Shown here piece after piece: positions 28,851-42,450 of a stretch of DNA of 64,000 nt (within the stretch, counting starts at the first letter, position 1; each line of letters starts with the position of its first letter). Below the pieces are notes generated by a model. That model searched no databases. It was not told the origin of the DNA and was given only the letters and a program-made list of their open reading frames with translations. The DNA is from Nemopilema nomurai (Eukaryota > Cnidaria > Scyphozoa > Rhizostomeae > Rhizostomatidae): contig ML133436.1 of assembly GCA_003864495.1 (NCBI GenBank), forward strand, positions 868,001-932,000, written 5' to 3'. The translations under genes and the position numbers were made by a program.

Positions 28851-31800
28851 ATATATTTAACCTAAGAAACTTAAATTATACAAATCTAAAGAACGAAATG
28901 GTATATGCAATTAGGTTTGTTAAGTGTGCACTAGTTCTTCTGCAGGTGTTTCGGAAATTGGACTTTGAAAAAAATCTGTCAGAATTTTATAGAATTTTAG
29001 GAATCATAGTAGTTATCTGAATTATGACATTTAGTGTACAGTGAAATGGTTTTTTGTTAGAAATGGTTGTCAGAACTTTAGGTTTTGAGTTTACCTCGGA
29101 GTTGATAAATGTAAGATAGAAAATGATGTTTTTAATTGATGCGTATTTGTTGAGAAAAGCTGCAAATAGCCTAAGAGTCTTTGATGAGTGCTAAGAAAAA
29201 GAACTGGAGATGCATGTGAAGCAAGTGTTTCCTTTTAAAGGATTCTTTGTGGTTTATCGATTTTATCGTTGCAAGAAGGTCGTTGATACACCACTCTTTT
29301 TGGCAACAATGATTTTTATAGAGTCATAATCAGCTGATTAGCTCTTAATAATGGCTTATTGAATATTTTAGTCTTTCATTTTAAAGTTTACATTTTACAT
29401 TACCAAAAAGTTGTGTTATTAAGAAATTAAAGTCTAAAGCTAGCTTAAATGGTGTGCAATTAATTTCTATTCATGTAAAACTTTACAAGAATCTTGCATG
29501 ATCTATAATATAAAATAATATTAAAAGAATAAAAAGTTTACGCGCTTTTCTCCGCGTATATATTTGTCCATCCGGAAAATCAGTTTGAAAATTTAAAAAT
29601 CATCAGTAGTTAGATTTGTATAAATAAAAAAATATTTATTTTGTGATTTTGAATGGTTAGATTTATAGGTATTTTAAATATGAGATAATATAATTATTTC
29701 ACCTTCAATTCCCAAATTATAGCGTAAAACATGTATTTATCAACATTTGAGCGATGTTTAAAATGTTCTTGCTTCCAAATTAAATTTATTTTCATGACTT
29801 ATAGCTTGTTAAATTCATTCACTCAGCATACATTTATTAGAACTGTTGATTTTACAAATATAAGTTGTACATTTACTTTGATTTCATTTATTAATTTTTG
29901 ATTATTCACATGTACAATGTTAGCCAATTTGAGCAGAAATAGGGTAAGTTGTTCAATGCAGTAATATCGTCGTTTTAAAATTTTCGGGAAAACGAAGAGA
30001 GTGATCTTAAACTGTAAATGATGCATCACTATCTCTTTGTTGGCAAATTGGGTGTACTTTTAAAAACAATTACTAGTTGGGGAAAACGACCTGCACAACA
30101 TGTGTAGCATATACGGTAATCAGACACAGGTTTATATGCCTATATGCCTGATCGTTCGAATCAGCACTGCCTCGCATTCTTAATACACTTAGTTATAAAC
30201 ACGAATCTGGTTACCATCAATCAACAACAACAACAGAGTACACAGCACAGTAACAGCAGTACATTAAAAGCATGATACAGAGATGCTGACATATAGATCA
30301 ATTACAGGCTACATTCATTACATATGCATCAATTATCCCCAATTTCTATACAAGTGCGAAACGACGCCTCTTGAAAAAATAGAGAAATTTCCAACGATGC
30401 CTGTTTGGTGTCGTTTTTACTTGTAGAGAGGGACTCCTGGAATAACAACAAAGAAAGGCTTTTAAGAATAAGATCCTGTCACGTACTACCATGACCATGA
30501 AGTACAGTAATAGCTCACAGTGTTTAACGATGCTTAGCGATATTAACCGCGATATTTGGGCTGAGTATCAATCAGTGTAGTCGTTTCCAGGGCCTTCCGT
30601 GGCAGATTGTCTTAAACTAATGGCCTTACTCAACCCTTGTTATTATTCAACACAGGTGGATACCCAATGCTAATTGACTGGGATTTCCTTGTGTGCATAG
30701 GTGTGTACTCGGATCATCAAATTATTCTGATATAAAATTCAAGCCAACCTCAAGTTGCAAAGATGCCGCTGCGAAAACGGGCGTGTCGCTGAGAAGGAGC
30801 CTTGTTCAGAAACAATGTTCGTTTCATTATTGAATTTTGTATTTCAGTGCTGGGTTTGAAGGAAAGACTGAGAAAATAAAACGGGGATTTTTTTGCTATC
30901 CCCTTTTCCAATTTTCATCTTCATTTTGTCATCTTCTATTTCATTCTCCATTTGATCTTCAATTTTCTTTTTCTGTTTCGTTTTCTATTTTAACTCTTTT
31001 AGTTTAGTTCATCAGCTGGAGCAGACTTTTCAGAGGACTTTTTTATCGTTTTGATTTTGTCACATTGTTTTTGCCGTTCTGTTTTTTCGCTCTTTTCAGT
31101 CACGATTTTTGTTGTTCTGTTTTTTGTCGTTTTGCCTTTTATCGCTCTCTTTTGAGGTTTCTTTACTTTGTCTGTATTTCAATATGAAGGAGTGTGCCTG
31201 TAACTGTCATTTACTAAATGGGGTGTTTAATGGGGTGCTCATCAAAAAGGGGTGTTGTTTGTCCTCTTTTGTGGAAAAAGATATTTTTGGTCCTCCGTTT
31301 AATGGGAGGCCCATGTGTACCAACATTGGCTCGCCAGAAATCATCGACTCTCAAATCAGGGTCAAGGTGCCTTTAAATTGGCAAGTACGGAAACTTTGCC
31401 GACTTTGGTAAAACATGTCTACCGAGCTTCCAGCATAATTAGCCGAGAGGAACTCTGGTACCTTCTTAGTTAATGACCATGAAAAATATTAGAAAATGAA
31501 AGTTACGACCAGGCTACGTGTTTGCCAGTCAAACATGCTAGTAGAATACGGCCAACAAAATTACACACAAGTCCCACACAAATGTACAGTCTCGAAATTG
31601 TGGAGAAAACGTTTATTGCAAAGTCAATAGTTTCTAGAATATATGCGAGTGTAGGTTAATATTTGTAGTCCTTGTTTGCTTCCACAGTTTTCTCCTCGTC
31701 GTTTCTGTCGGTGCGTATGAATAACGGTGTTCGAGTTTCTTTTTGTCGAAACCTCCATCGTCAATACACAACGCGATTTAAAGCTGTATGACGTTACATA

Positions 31801-34563
31801 ACTTTGTTTTTGTCCAGAGTAAAGGGACATGGATCAAAAGGTTTAGCCTTGAAGGGTAGAAGTAAACTTTATGTGTCAGTTTTCTTTTGATTTTATTTCG
31901 AAGTGAAACGGTTTTCAGCACAGACGTGTAAATCCAGTTAGCATTCACTTTACTCCAGGCAAACGGTCTGAGCGTTGTTTTGTGATCTCAGTTCAAATAT
32001 CCCCTTGGGCATTGGATCAGTGCCAACTATTTTCAATCTTCCTGCAATTCTTTGAATGGAATTGTCGCAATTAGTGTACCAGACAAAGATCATCTTTTCA
32101 TACAATGCCTCTGGAAATGTTATATTGAGCGTTTAAGCAACGAAGCCATGTGCTCGAGTAAATCGAAGAAGAGCAAAGCTTGGCTTATCATCTGATCACG
32201 ACAAAGTGCTTCTAAAAAAGTAACTAGAGATAAAGGTCTTAAAGATTTTTTAAAGAACAAAGAAGCAATTTTCCTTTGTTGTGCTTTAAGCAATGTGGAC
32301 CACAGTGCCAATGGACCACAGAGCAATGTTGACCAAAGTGCATTAGCAGTGCCAGACACGTGTGGTGTGCCAAAGAATCATTCTTACTCTTTTCCAAGGA
32401 TATTATTTCAAGCATGCTATCAAGTGTATGGATTGATTTTGTAGAGTATAAAGTAATAGTTTTGATGCAAGTTGATATTCCACAAACCAGTTTACCGTGT
32501 ACAGCCTACTCATTACCCATAACTTACTGCTCTTAAAGATGGACCACCCTGCAGGCCAATAATCTGAGTTTTCTGGCTCTTTGCCGAGGGCAACAGCTTA
32601 CTCGAATTTCTTAACTTGAATTTCTTAACTTGCAGGATAAAAAAACCTAAATGCTCTATGTGAAGCCAGAATTGTTTTGCCTTGGTGTAACTCTTAGCTC
32701 AATAAAGTAGATGTTTGACTGTACTCAAGTATCGAGTTCCCAATTTATTTGGATTGACCCTCCACCAATTGCGCATCAAGTCAGCCAGCACTTTTAGTTC
32801 TTTTGCCTCAAGGTGGTCATTGCTGGCCGCAAGAAACACTCCTGCACTCAACCTAATAGCATCATAATCCTATCATATCATCCCAGTAATTTCTCTAAAA
32901 TCCATCAGTGGTACATAACTCTGGGAAGAATACATGGCTTTCTCCATCTAATCAAGACCTTTGGTTTGTGTCTTGCTTGATTTGCAGTGAGAATTGCGAT
33001 TTGGGCTTTACTGCTGGCAAAGCACTACCCAAGGGTGTAGTGGCTTTTGCGTGATGAAGGTGAAAGGGCGTTGACCTTGTGACCTATCTTGTGATAGATG
33101 TAGTTTTGACCTACCACCTAACTCTCCAGTAGCCCATTTTTCGTATGACTCTTCAGGCTGTGACCTTTTTAAGGCCAAAGAAAGTAAGCCCTTCGCTTTC
33201 CATGAATTAAGTAGGCCCAAATAAGTCGGAATCAAAGAAGATGAAAGAAGTACAAGAGGAAAAGGTTTTTGATCTGGATGAGGAAGAAGTATATGCTTCA
33301 GGTGTCAGATGTACTGATTGCATTGCGGAACATGACCATCAGAAACCAAAGTCATATATTATAATAAAAGGATTATTTGCTAACTGGTTTTTTCAACTCT
33401 GTTTACTCAAACTGACTGATAAATCCACGCGATAGTAAATATTTGATTTCCGCCATTTTTTATAGAAAATGCAAAAAGGGCATGATGTTTTACGAATCGT
33501 ATGGGCAATTTGGGATTTTTTTCGCTTCATTTCACTGCGTAGTCCGATTTGCTACAATTCATGGCAAGATGACATCATATATTGTCTTTCAACAGCCAAT
33601 TTGTAAGAATGGATTTAGGATGATAATCAACTTCAAAGCAGATACAGTCACCTTAATATTATGCCAAAAAAGTGACGATAACGTTCTTGTCAATGCATAG
33701 AAAGTTTTATCTGAAAAGCCTTAACCTTTTAATTGTAACTCTGTTTTTTGGCATTTAAAGAGTCTTACAAGTAGAAACTAGCTCGGAAAATTTCTCTTAT
33801 TTAAAGTCCTAAACTCTAAATACAACCCGCACAAATATTGGTGCTTCGTCAGTCAATATCTAAGTGGTTGATGACCTGGCCACCCGCTGCCTGCCGAAGT
33901 CATAATTTCGGAAGCATTTGTGGGTGTTGTGCTACCACTCTTAACAAAGTCTCAAGGCATTCTACAACAGCATCATGAAGATAGATTAACCATTGATTAA
34001 CCAGGATTTCACGTAAGATACCATATACTTGCTCAAGTCTACTTTAAAGATTCGCCAGCTTCGTTAATACCTCAAGTAGAATCTCCAGGAAGAAAAACTA
34101 TCTTACAATACACAAATCAGCCGAGTTTCTTGGCAAGTGGATGCGCGTAAGTGCATGAACGGAGCTCTATTTGCACACAACTGCATTCAAACCTTGTGTA
34201 TACTTGCACGTGATCATCCTTCTGGCACCTGCTGTATTTGCAGACATTGTCTAAAACATTGACAGTTGCAAGCAGTGCAAGATATCTTGCATTATTAAAG
34301 CCACTCCATGCATCTGCTCATTTCCTCAAAACTCTTTACAGGCAACTGGTTATTATCAGATCTAGCATTGTCGCGTGTAGAGTTCCGCGTTCCTGTCACC
34401 CTCTTGTCTCGTTTTATGCTGATCTAATACACAGCTTCATCCTGGAGACAAACCTGCTTGGTATAAAGTCGCCTCTTGGAACAGGTAATCAGTTCAATTT
34501 AGAGGGATGTTACGACGTGCTGGAGGCAATTGCTCTTCTTGCCTGGAAGAGGCAGCTCTGGAA
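28851..34563. other. Non-coding, AT-rich region between the glycosyltransferase-like gene and the GPCR
   Basis: The first 700-800 bases are probably 3' UTR. After that I see no exon. About 30890-31150 is strongly pyrimidine-biased on the plus strand (TTTTC/TTCTG reiterations). Small ORFs near 33008-33435 (one acidic: LDEEEVYASG) have no recognisable homology and no splice context. The leader and promoter of the intronless GPCR must lie at the right end. Confidence 0.4.
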
Positions 34564-35571
34564 ATGAGCAACACTACCCAAGCTGAGAATACGTCTAGCA
34601 ATGCATGTTACTTGCACACCAACTGTTTCACTTTCCTTTCGGGACGGCAGGTTTTGTCGCCACAGCAATTGAAGACGGCTGGTATTTTCAGTTCAACCCT
34701 CATCCCACTGGTCATTGTTGCCAATCTGGTTTTATTGCTCCACTTGAAAAAGAGACCAAACGTGCCAGGAAATTTTCGCAGACTTCTGCAAGTCTTGTGC
34801 ATTACCGATCTGTTTGTAGGGGGCATCGCGTTGCCAACTTTCGCGTTCTGTCTTCTTATTTACCCGTCAAGTTGCCAGTGTGCTCTCGAACTTATTGCGC
34901 AGTTTAGTGCTGCAATGTTCGGCGGGTCTTCCGGAAGAACTACAGTTCTGATTGCCTTTGAACAGTCTATTCACGTTAAAAGCATAATTACCCACCCGTT
35001 CATAGAGACACGTCTGTACAAAGTGCTGATTTCTTCCGCTGGGCCCGCAATTTCTTTACTTGTCGCAATCTCTGTCACGGTTGGCTCAAACAGGAATTTG
35101 TACCCACAGATCTCTGGTGCGTTTATCATTTTGGACGTTGCGACTCTTGTTGCCGTAATCTTTCTTTACGTGAGTGCGTACTGCTCCGTTCATCAGCACA
35201 CGATTTCGACAAAATTGCGAATGTCTCGTAAATTTAACTACAATCGCATTTTCGCCAAGAAAGTTACGCGCATTATTTGCGTCCTTGTCGTATGCTACGG
35301 GCCTTTTATACTTACGAATCTCCTACTCAGCTTCAGTAGTCAGCTTCTGCCAATTTCGACTTTGAGGCTCGTTAACATTTGGTCTTACAATATTGTGTAC
35401 GTGAATTCGTTCCTAAATGCCCTTGTATTTCTATGCAAAGACGGTGTACTTGGAAAAGAGCCCCGATTAACTAATGCAAAACTTGGTTTAAGGGTTGTGA
35501 AAGAGGCACCCAAACAAGTCGCGTTTCAAAACAGAATCGTTCAGTCGCTGAGCATAGATCAAAATGAATAG
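34564..35571 (+). CDS. Atypical class A (rhodopsin-like) GPCR, single exon
   Basis: The ORF opens at 34507, but the ATG at 34564 is preferred. It gives a 335-residue protein with a short N-terminus bearing glycosylation sites (NTT at 3-5, NTS at 9-11) before TM1, whereas the extra 19 residues look like leader. Seven hydrophobic segments are present. TM2 carries CITDLFVGGIALP. The TM3 end is LIAFEQSIHVKS: the canonical (D/E)RY is EQS at 133-135, losing the arginine. TM6 has CYGP (244-247) in place of CWxP, and TM7 has NALVF (285-289) in place of NPxxY. The usual ECL2 cysteine is missing. Intronless orphan class A receptors are abundant in cnidarians. The ligand is unknown. The full-length frame argues against a pseudogene, so it may be a receptor with altered or constitutive coupling. 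Confidence 0.8.
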   Translation: MSNTTQAENTSSNACYLHTNCFTFLSGRQVLSPQQLKTAGIFSSTLIPLVIVANLVLLLHLKKRPNVPGNFRRLLQVLCITDLFVGGIALPTFAFCLLIYPSSCQCALELIAQFSAAMFGGSSGRTTVLIAFEQSIHVKSIITHPFIETRLYKVLISSAGPAISLLVAISVTVGSNRNLYPQISGAFIILDVATLVAVIFLYVSAYCSVHQHTISTKLRMSRKFNYNRIFAKKVTRIICVLVVCYGPFILTNLLLSFSSQLLPISTLRLVNIWSYNIVYVNSFLNALVFLCKDGVLGKEPRLTNAKLGLRVVKEAPKQVAFQNRIVQSLSIDQNE

Positions 35572-35995
35572 CAGCTAATGATGATTACAAGAAGTCCTTT
35601 TATTTGATTCAGTGCTAGATGTCATACACGTGGCGTTTGATGGTTCCTGCTTTCTCAGCCAATGAAATAAGAGAAACATTGCATATAGTTGCAACTTCAA
35701 GATGGTGGACGGGCAGAATAATGGAAATTTGGAAACGTATCATAGCCGGAAAATTGTCAGCTTTTGCTGAATGTTATTTCTTGGTGTAACATCATCTTGA
35801 CTACTCTAGCAATAGCTCTAGCATGTTTGTATTGCGTCACGAGTATTTCAGAAGGCATCGGAGAAATATCGATGTTCAAATCACTGACCTATCATATCAA
35901 TACTTGAATAACGATTCAAATCGACACTATGGCAATACATCCATTGTAATATAATCTACAAAGCCCAGCTAGTAGGCTAGATTACGGTGCTTTTG

Positions 35996-36284
35996 CCTTA
36001 ACGTGGCCTTAACATGGCCTTAACATGGCCTTAACGTGGCCTTAACATTGCCTTAACGTGACCTTAACATTGCCTTAAAGTGGCCTTAACATTGCCTTAA
36101 AGTGGCCTTAAAGTGGTCTTAACATTGCCTTAACGTGGCCTTGACATGGCCTTAAAGTGGCCTTAACGTGGCCTTAACGTGGCCTTAAAGTGGCCTTAAC
36201 GTTGCCTTAACGTGGCCTTAACATTGCCTTGACATGGCCTTAACATTGCCTTAACATTGCCTTAACGTGGCCTTAACGTGGCCT
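35996..36284. repeat. Minisatellite, 11-bp unit, about 26 copies
   Basis: The unit is CCTTAACGTGG with recurring variants CCTTAACATGG, CCTTAACATTG, CCTTAAAGTGG and CCTTGACATGG. Register is kept at 11 bases throughout, with no indels seen, so no long reading frame is maintained. It begins about 425 bases after the GPCR stop codon. Confidence 0.95.
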
Positions 36285-39200
36285 GTTAGTTGCATAACAA
36301 CCTCCTACTGATTCTCTCCAAATGTGGCTCTGATTACAGACAAGCCTCGATTTGAACTGCTTTTGCTCATCGAAGTGCTATGTAAATCCAAAGTGCGATT
36401 TTCAGATTAGATTTTTATATCACGACCAGCACCAATGGTGTAGATAATATTATAATTACAGCAATTGGCTCTAGACGGTGAATCTTTCAAATTCCCAAAG
36501 CCGGTCTTGCTGAATTATGTTGAAGAGTTTCTAGTATTTATTGCTAGTGTTTAATGAATTTAAAACGACTGTTTATTTATCAAGTGAAGAAGGATACAAT
36601 GACAGCTACCCTCTTCTGTTTTATGTTTCATCTGGGCAAATTTGCCTTCCCAAATAACATGGTGGTTGCTTCAACATCGCTTTGGTTTTATTTTAACGTC
36701 CTAGACAATCTCAACTTTAATTTGAGCTCTTTGACAATTGAAATCTGAGGTTTATAATTATTTTGTAAAAACAGCTAGCTTTAAAGTACTCTTACTTTCA
36801 TTTATTTGAAGTGGAAACATACTGTAGGCGTCTTGATTAGCTGTAGAGTTAAAACTTATCCTGACACTCTGTTTGTTTTTATTCATACCAAAACTGTATT
36901 ATACCGTCTCAGTGTGCTGTGATAGCAACTCTAGTTAAAAGCGCTGGGCCTCTGGCGATAATGTTGATGATGATAACTGGAAGGAAGGCGATAGGCCGGT
37001 GGTGCATTGTCTTGCAATTACCGACAGTAATCCAGCCAGTTCATCAAGCCCACAAACCCACATCCCGATATCAACCGTACAAACATCCTTGCATTTCTAA
37101 TCAGCTGCTTTCTCGCCTAGTCGACGGTTAAAGTACACTCAATTCCTATTTCAACAAAAGTCCATATTACCGCAATGATAATAGTAGTTGCAAGTCGGAT
37201 ACAGTGTTTGCTGATCAGGTAGTCAAACACAGACATAGCATCAAAGCTTCTGCAGCTGATTTTGTTGTATGGTGATGAAGGAGCTGAATCTTTCTGTTTT
37301 CTTTTCGATTTCTTGCCTTTTGAATCACTTCATCCCATATTCACCATTATTTCTTTTATACAATGTGTAATTGTCAATGTGCAAAGATTTCAATCTGTCC
37401 TTATGCCATGAAGCTTGCACTCCTAATGCGTGTTCGATACATTTCCACTCTGCCATTCCAGGATCCAAGGCGAATATGTTGTAATTTTGTTGCATTTTGC
37501 AACGAACGTTGAAGTGAAGACATGATGTCTAAGCAAATAATATGCAGTGTTAGAGCTCAAAGGCAGCAACCCAAAAAAGTTCTTAATTAGCAAACACTCG
37601 TTTTTTAATCGCAAGTAACTTTGTGCAATTGCTTAGGAGTATTTATCTCTTTAGGCGTGTTATCAATGCAAGAAAACATTATCAAATTATCGTAAACTTC
37701 ACTTGTTTGAAAACTGCCAAATACACTACGATTTCAATTTCTATAGCTCCTTTTTCTTGTAGTTTCTATAGTCTAAAAGGGATTGTGTTTTGTTTTTAAT
37801 CCTATAAACACTTCTGACTTTCATAAGTAAAATAAAGGTTTGATTGTTAATCTGCCAATCTTTTTAGCAGGTTAAAAATGATGTAAAAATGTAATCACAA
37901 AAAAGCTACAGGATAAACTAGAACGTAGAGGTGAGGTATAAGATAAAATAACATAAGATAATATAAAAAAGTTAATAATGAATTAGTATGAAATATTTTA
38001 GTATAATGTAATGTCATGAAATTTTATTATATAAAGATAATAATGATTATGATATTAATGTGATATTTTCCAGAATATCTCAATTTCGAGGAATACTGAA
38101 GAAATAGATTCCATTTGAAGGATAATATGAGCAATACAGGCTTTTAAACTTAAAAAAGTTGACAAATAACATTGATGTGGATAATAAAACCATGTTTCTT
38201 TTATCTCCGTGACCCGTATCCCAAATATAAGACAAAGGTTCCAGAAACAGTGGTTTCAATTTTTATTAATTTTTAGTTACTTTTATTCAGTGTTTTGGTT
38301 TCTTAGGTCACTCGATTACTTGTGGTGTTGGCATTAGAAGGTGTAATCGGATCCAGTACCCATCGTAACGTAGAAAACATTCGGAAACTCAAGTTTAAAA
38401 ATCGCACTGTGTCAGTAATAGAAAAATCTTGAAATTGAGACTGGCATCTTGGAGAACAGCATTGAATAAGTCATCTATGTTTTTTTTTGCTGTGCAGTTC
38501 TCATAGGACCTGTGCAACATATTTGCCTGCGTTCGATGTACCCAAAGACCTTCCGTTAAGTTCGAGGCTTTTGTCATACGTCAGAAAAATCACACGATTT
38601 GTTTGTCGACTATCAAATATCGTTGCAAAAATTTCCTGGTTGGATTTGTCACACGGTATGGCGACTAAACAAGGAAGCGTTCTGTGTGAATACATATTTT
38701 GTCAAAGACACAGATGTCATGTGACAATATGAATTTTGTAATTACGGAGGGCTCTTTGTCCTTTATATTATTTATCCACATATGCTTTGCGTTGCTGTCC
38801 CACAGGGCCTACCTTCCAATTAACTCCCCTCCCCATGCTGTGTACTTTTTTAAAGTCGAAAAGAAAGTGGAGGATCAAACTTTTCTGTCCAGCTCTGAAT
38901 GGGAGGTTTTTAGTTAGTAACTGAGATATAATTACAGAGTAACAGTCGGATTGTTTTCCCGTTAATCATAGTTTCAAATAACCGACGCAGTAACAATTTA
39001 TCACCTTGCTGATTTGTCAAAACCAGCTTGGATTCCTCGCCCATTAACGTGCATTTGCCTTTGGACGTGTGCCAGGAACAATGAGACAAATTATTCAGTT
39101 TTCACGCATTAACTGAGGGTTTAATATTTTGAACCTGTTGGACCACGAATAGCTGTCAGTGTCGCAATTTTGTTCCTCCGTCTCCTCGGAGTCCTCCTTA

Positions 39201-39297
39201 GCATTCTCAGAGCAACTGCTGCACAGCGCCCGTAATAACTAATGGTTCGAGAGGCTGCTACAACGGAGGAGCAAGTTGCGCAGCAGTTTCTTGGTAA

Positions 39298-39825
39298 TTG
39301 GCGCCAACTTCAGCAACCAGCATCATTGTTTATCATCTTACGAATGGACAGGTCCTTTCAAAATGGCCGCAAAAACACCATATAGCTATGGTCTATATTT
39401 ATATATTTATCCCATCGTCAAGTTTCTTCAGTATTGGGCCCGCCACAGCAAAGCAAGCAAAGAAAACATCTTTTACTACCCTCTGCGCCAGAGCAATGGA
39501 GCTACGCTTTCTATATGGTCCGGTTTTGATTATTTTAATTTGGGCCAAGCAGAATGACCCAAATAAGCACGGACACAAGTTCAAGATGGGGCGGTCCCAA
39601 GAGTGCTGCTGTAAACGCAAGGCCAATCCGTACCAGTTTTGGGTTCAGTTCTGTTCCCAACAACCCCCCCCCCCCCTCTGTGAATGGTTTTCATTTCGCC
39701 GTCCTTTTGGTCCGCTGTTCCCCATAGGCCCCCCGTCGCTCCAAGTACGCGTGGGTTACCTTCATACCAGCAAAACAAGTGACGCAAAGGTGCTCAGAAA
39801 ATTTAATTTTGTATCTGATTGCTAA
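39298..39825 (+). CDS. 175-codon ORF of unknown status
   Basis: This is an unusually long open frame for the gene-poor region. It includes a hydrophobic stretch (LYGPVLIILIWAKQND) followed by a basic Cys-containing patch (KMGRSQECCCKRK). A run of C bases at 39664-39677 creates a Pro run. I do not recognise a family, and there is no supporting splice context. It may be chance or part of a decayed repeat. Confidence 0.15.
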   Translation: MAPTSATSIIVYHLTNGQVLSKWPQKHHIAMVYIYIFIPSSSFFSIGPATAKQAKKTSFTTLCARAMELRFLYGPVLIILIWAKQNDPNKHGHKFKMGRSQECCCKRKANPYQFWVQFCSQQPPPPLCEWFSFRRPFGPLFPIGPPSLQVRVGYLHTSKTSDAKVLRKFNFVSDC

Positions 39826-42318
39826 TATTAATCCATTTATTCCTAATTATCTTGAATTGGATTGGAATCTACGAAATAATGACTGTTTTCAGAATCAACA
39901 TCACTTTTAATTCTGGAGTATGTTGCCAAGGATTCTTGTCGCTACTTTACCAATAAAGAGTTCTGCCCAATCCATATTAGGTATATGTTTAGACGGGTTC
40001 TTTTGGGGCAATCTGTAGATAAATAGCCCTAGTGACATCAAAACAGTTGTCGGTAATTCATCTGGTATTGAGTTTGTGTATTCGTGTATTGTGCAATTTC
40101 TCCTCATCAAAATTTCTGACAGAACTATTTTGAAGATGATTTCGCTGTTACACCGCCTAGCTGTTAAGGCGAAACTAACTTTTACTGCACAATTGGATCT
40201 CTATTGACTTGGCGCTGAAGTTCAAAAATCATTTTATGAGATGCGTTTTTCGACGTGTTTGTCAAAACAGGATTTATTCAGAATGAAACAGAAGATAATA
40301 GTTTCCATTGGATAGGATTTGCCTTGCTAAAGTGAAGCTTTATGCTAAATCTGGCACATTCTTTTGCCAATGAAAAGGGGTGTGTTGTATCAAAGATTAT
40401 CGACCTATGTATATCAAGAGGTCTCTCTACCTCTGAAGGGTCGCAAAGGGTTCTTTTAAGTGGGTTTCTCATGTTACCCCACCACTGTTGACATGAGCGA
40501 TAGACATAATTTGATACTTTTGTTTTTTTGTTTGGGGCAGAACTACAAATGAACTGCACGGTTTTCGAGGCATGCACCCGATCGCCTTTCAATTCGCATG
40601 TTTTTCACCGTATTGATGACCGTGCGCTTTGGATTATATAATATTGTCCATTTTCCATATCTCTACGTAGTCTGTACAAATATTACCGCAATGAAGGTCA
40701 CACAAATAAACAGGTTCTGATTTAGAGTAGGCGAGAATTGACAACCGGGAGGGTGTAAACGAGGCCACATTAAAATGCCAAAATGTTTGGTTAAAATCTT
40801 CTGATGTATCGAAGGAGGAAACGCAAGCTTTTCAGGAATCTAAAAGTTGAAAGTCAATAAATGCAAAGACTCTGCTTTTATGGAAGATGGGCTCGATGTT
40901 TATGTTATTGGTATATTAGGCCATCTTCGCACTTAAAACAGGTTTGATTTTGATTTACCCGATTACCTGAAAAATAAATCACCCAAATTTACATGTCTAT
41001 CAAAATGACTATCATGATACTGCGACAAAGGAGAAAATATTGAAAGCAGGGAATTCGTAAATGGGAGAGTGTTTTTTGACATAACGCATGAAGCGCCCTT
41101 CGTTTGATGTTGTCGATGCGTTTGCAAAGCTGTGTAGGACACTTCTGTCTTTCTGTTGCCATCTTGACTCTGTGACTTTTCAATGAAGCTCGATAAATTT
41201 TAATGATTCTCAGTGTCTTTTCGTTTTTATCAGTAAGCAAATAACGCAAAAAAATTTGTTATCTTTGATAATTTGGAACGTCTCCCGATTCAAATATTTG
41301 AAATTGTTAATATATTTAGCTGATACTCAAGTGAGTGAAGGTTTGAGATATATTTTACGTCTCCATATTTTGATAAACCATATTGACTTCATTTGTATAT
41401 TGAGGAATCTCTGTCTTCACTTTTAATTGGAAAACAATTCAGATGCGTAATGATAATTGGTTTAAATTTACGATGTTGATAAAGGCACGATTGTGTGAAT
41501 TCATTAACATATAGAGATTTCTGCAAGATATTTCAAAATCGTCAATGTCTATTTGCTGTGGCAATTGCATGACGCAAATGCAGCTGAATGAATGACGTGT
41601 GACAGAAAGCACAGGTATATTCCATCTGATACATCGTACCACAACGGTGGGCAGAAAGCAGAATTGCAGAGTTCTCTCGTACGCAAAAAAAAGAACTATA
41701 ACCCTCTAGTGAACTGCGGAGTGTCTGTGTTGAATGCCTTCCAAGTGTCCGATGATCTCTACCAACTACTCTGTTCTCGCTTTTGATGAACATCAGCACA
41801 GACACAAGCTGGAAACCTTAGTATAGCCACATGAACAATCTCGCAATACGAGAGAAACATAGATTGTGATTCATGGAACATGTGATTCACCAATTCGAAG
41901 ACCATTTTATGTTTTCCAGTTTTTGGCGAGGAGAAGTTTGCCAACAGTGTAAAAACAGCTGCTCTTTCAGTCAAGTTGTTCGTCTTTGGAAGAGGGGGTG
42001 GGGGTGATTGATAAATTCAAGTGTTCTTACACAAAGTATTTCAGAATAAGTACGGCTTTCTTAGCCGACTTGACATGAAATGGCATCTATCGAGTTCATT
42101 AAGTGCTTTCGCTTAAGTGAAATGACATCATCGAAGCTTTCGTAAAAGACTCTTTCAACAGGCTACCTAACCTTTACCAAACATTGATCATTCTTGTCAG
42201 CTGTTGACATAAGAGAGTGAAAGATCGTGAAAGAGGTTCTTGGAGAGCTAATTCAAGCCATGCATGATAGTCCCAAAGTCTGAAATGGTCCTCTCAATTG
42301 AACGTCGAAAAGAGAGAT

Positions 42319-42450
42319 GAAATCTGTAGCTGTGTGACGTCACGCACGGGTCCACAAGGATCCCTACTTGGCGCGATTCTATTTGTTATCGATGTCAAGA
42401 GTTTTCGACATCCACAAGCAGATGCTTATGATGTAGTCAACAGAATTTGA
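42319..42450 (+). pseudogene. Fossil fragment of a LINE-type reverse transcriptase
   Basis: One frame reads CVTSRTGPQGSLLGAILFVIDV before a stop at 42448. It matches the non-LTR retrotransposon reverse transcriptase signature VTSGVPQGSVLGPLLF-IYINDL, with decay after it (the IND(L/I) portion is changed). Only this short piece is recognisable, and flanking frames are broken. The CR1/Jockey/RTE-like type is uncertain. Confidence 0.6.

Noticed and set aside
30121..30175. B-box-like GTTCGAATC as a tRNA gene
   Set aside because: No A box or cloverleaf stems at the right distance upstream.
34238..34567. 109-codon ORF overlapping the GPCR start
   Set aside because: No homology, and it overlaps the receptor leader in another frame; best explained as chance.
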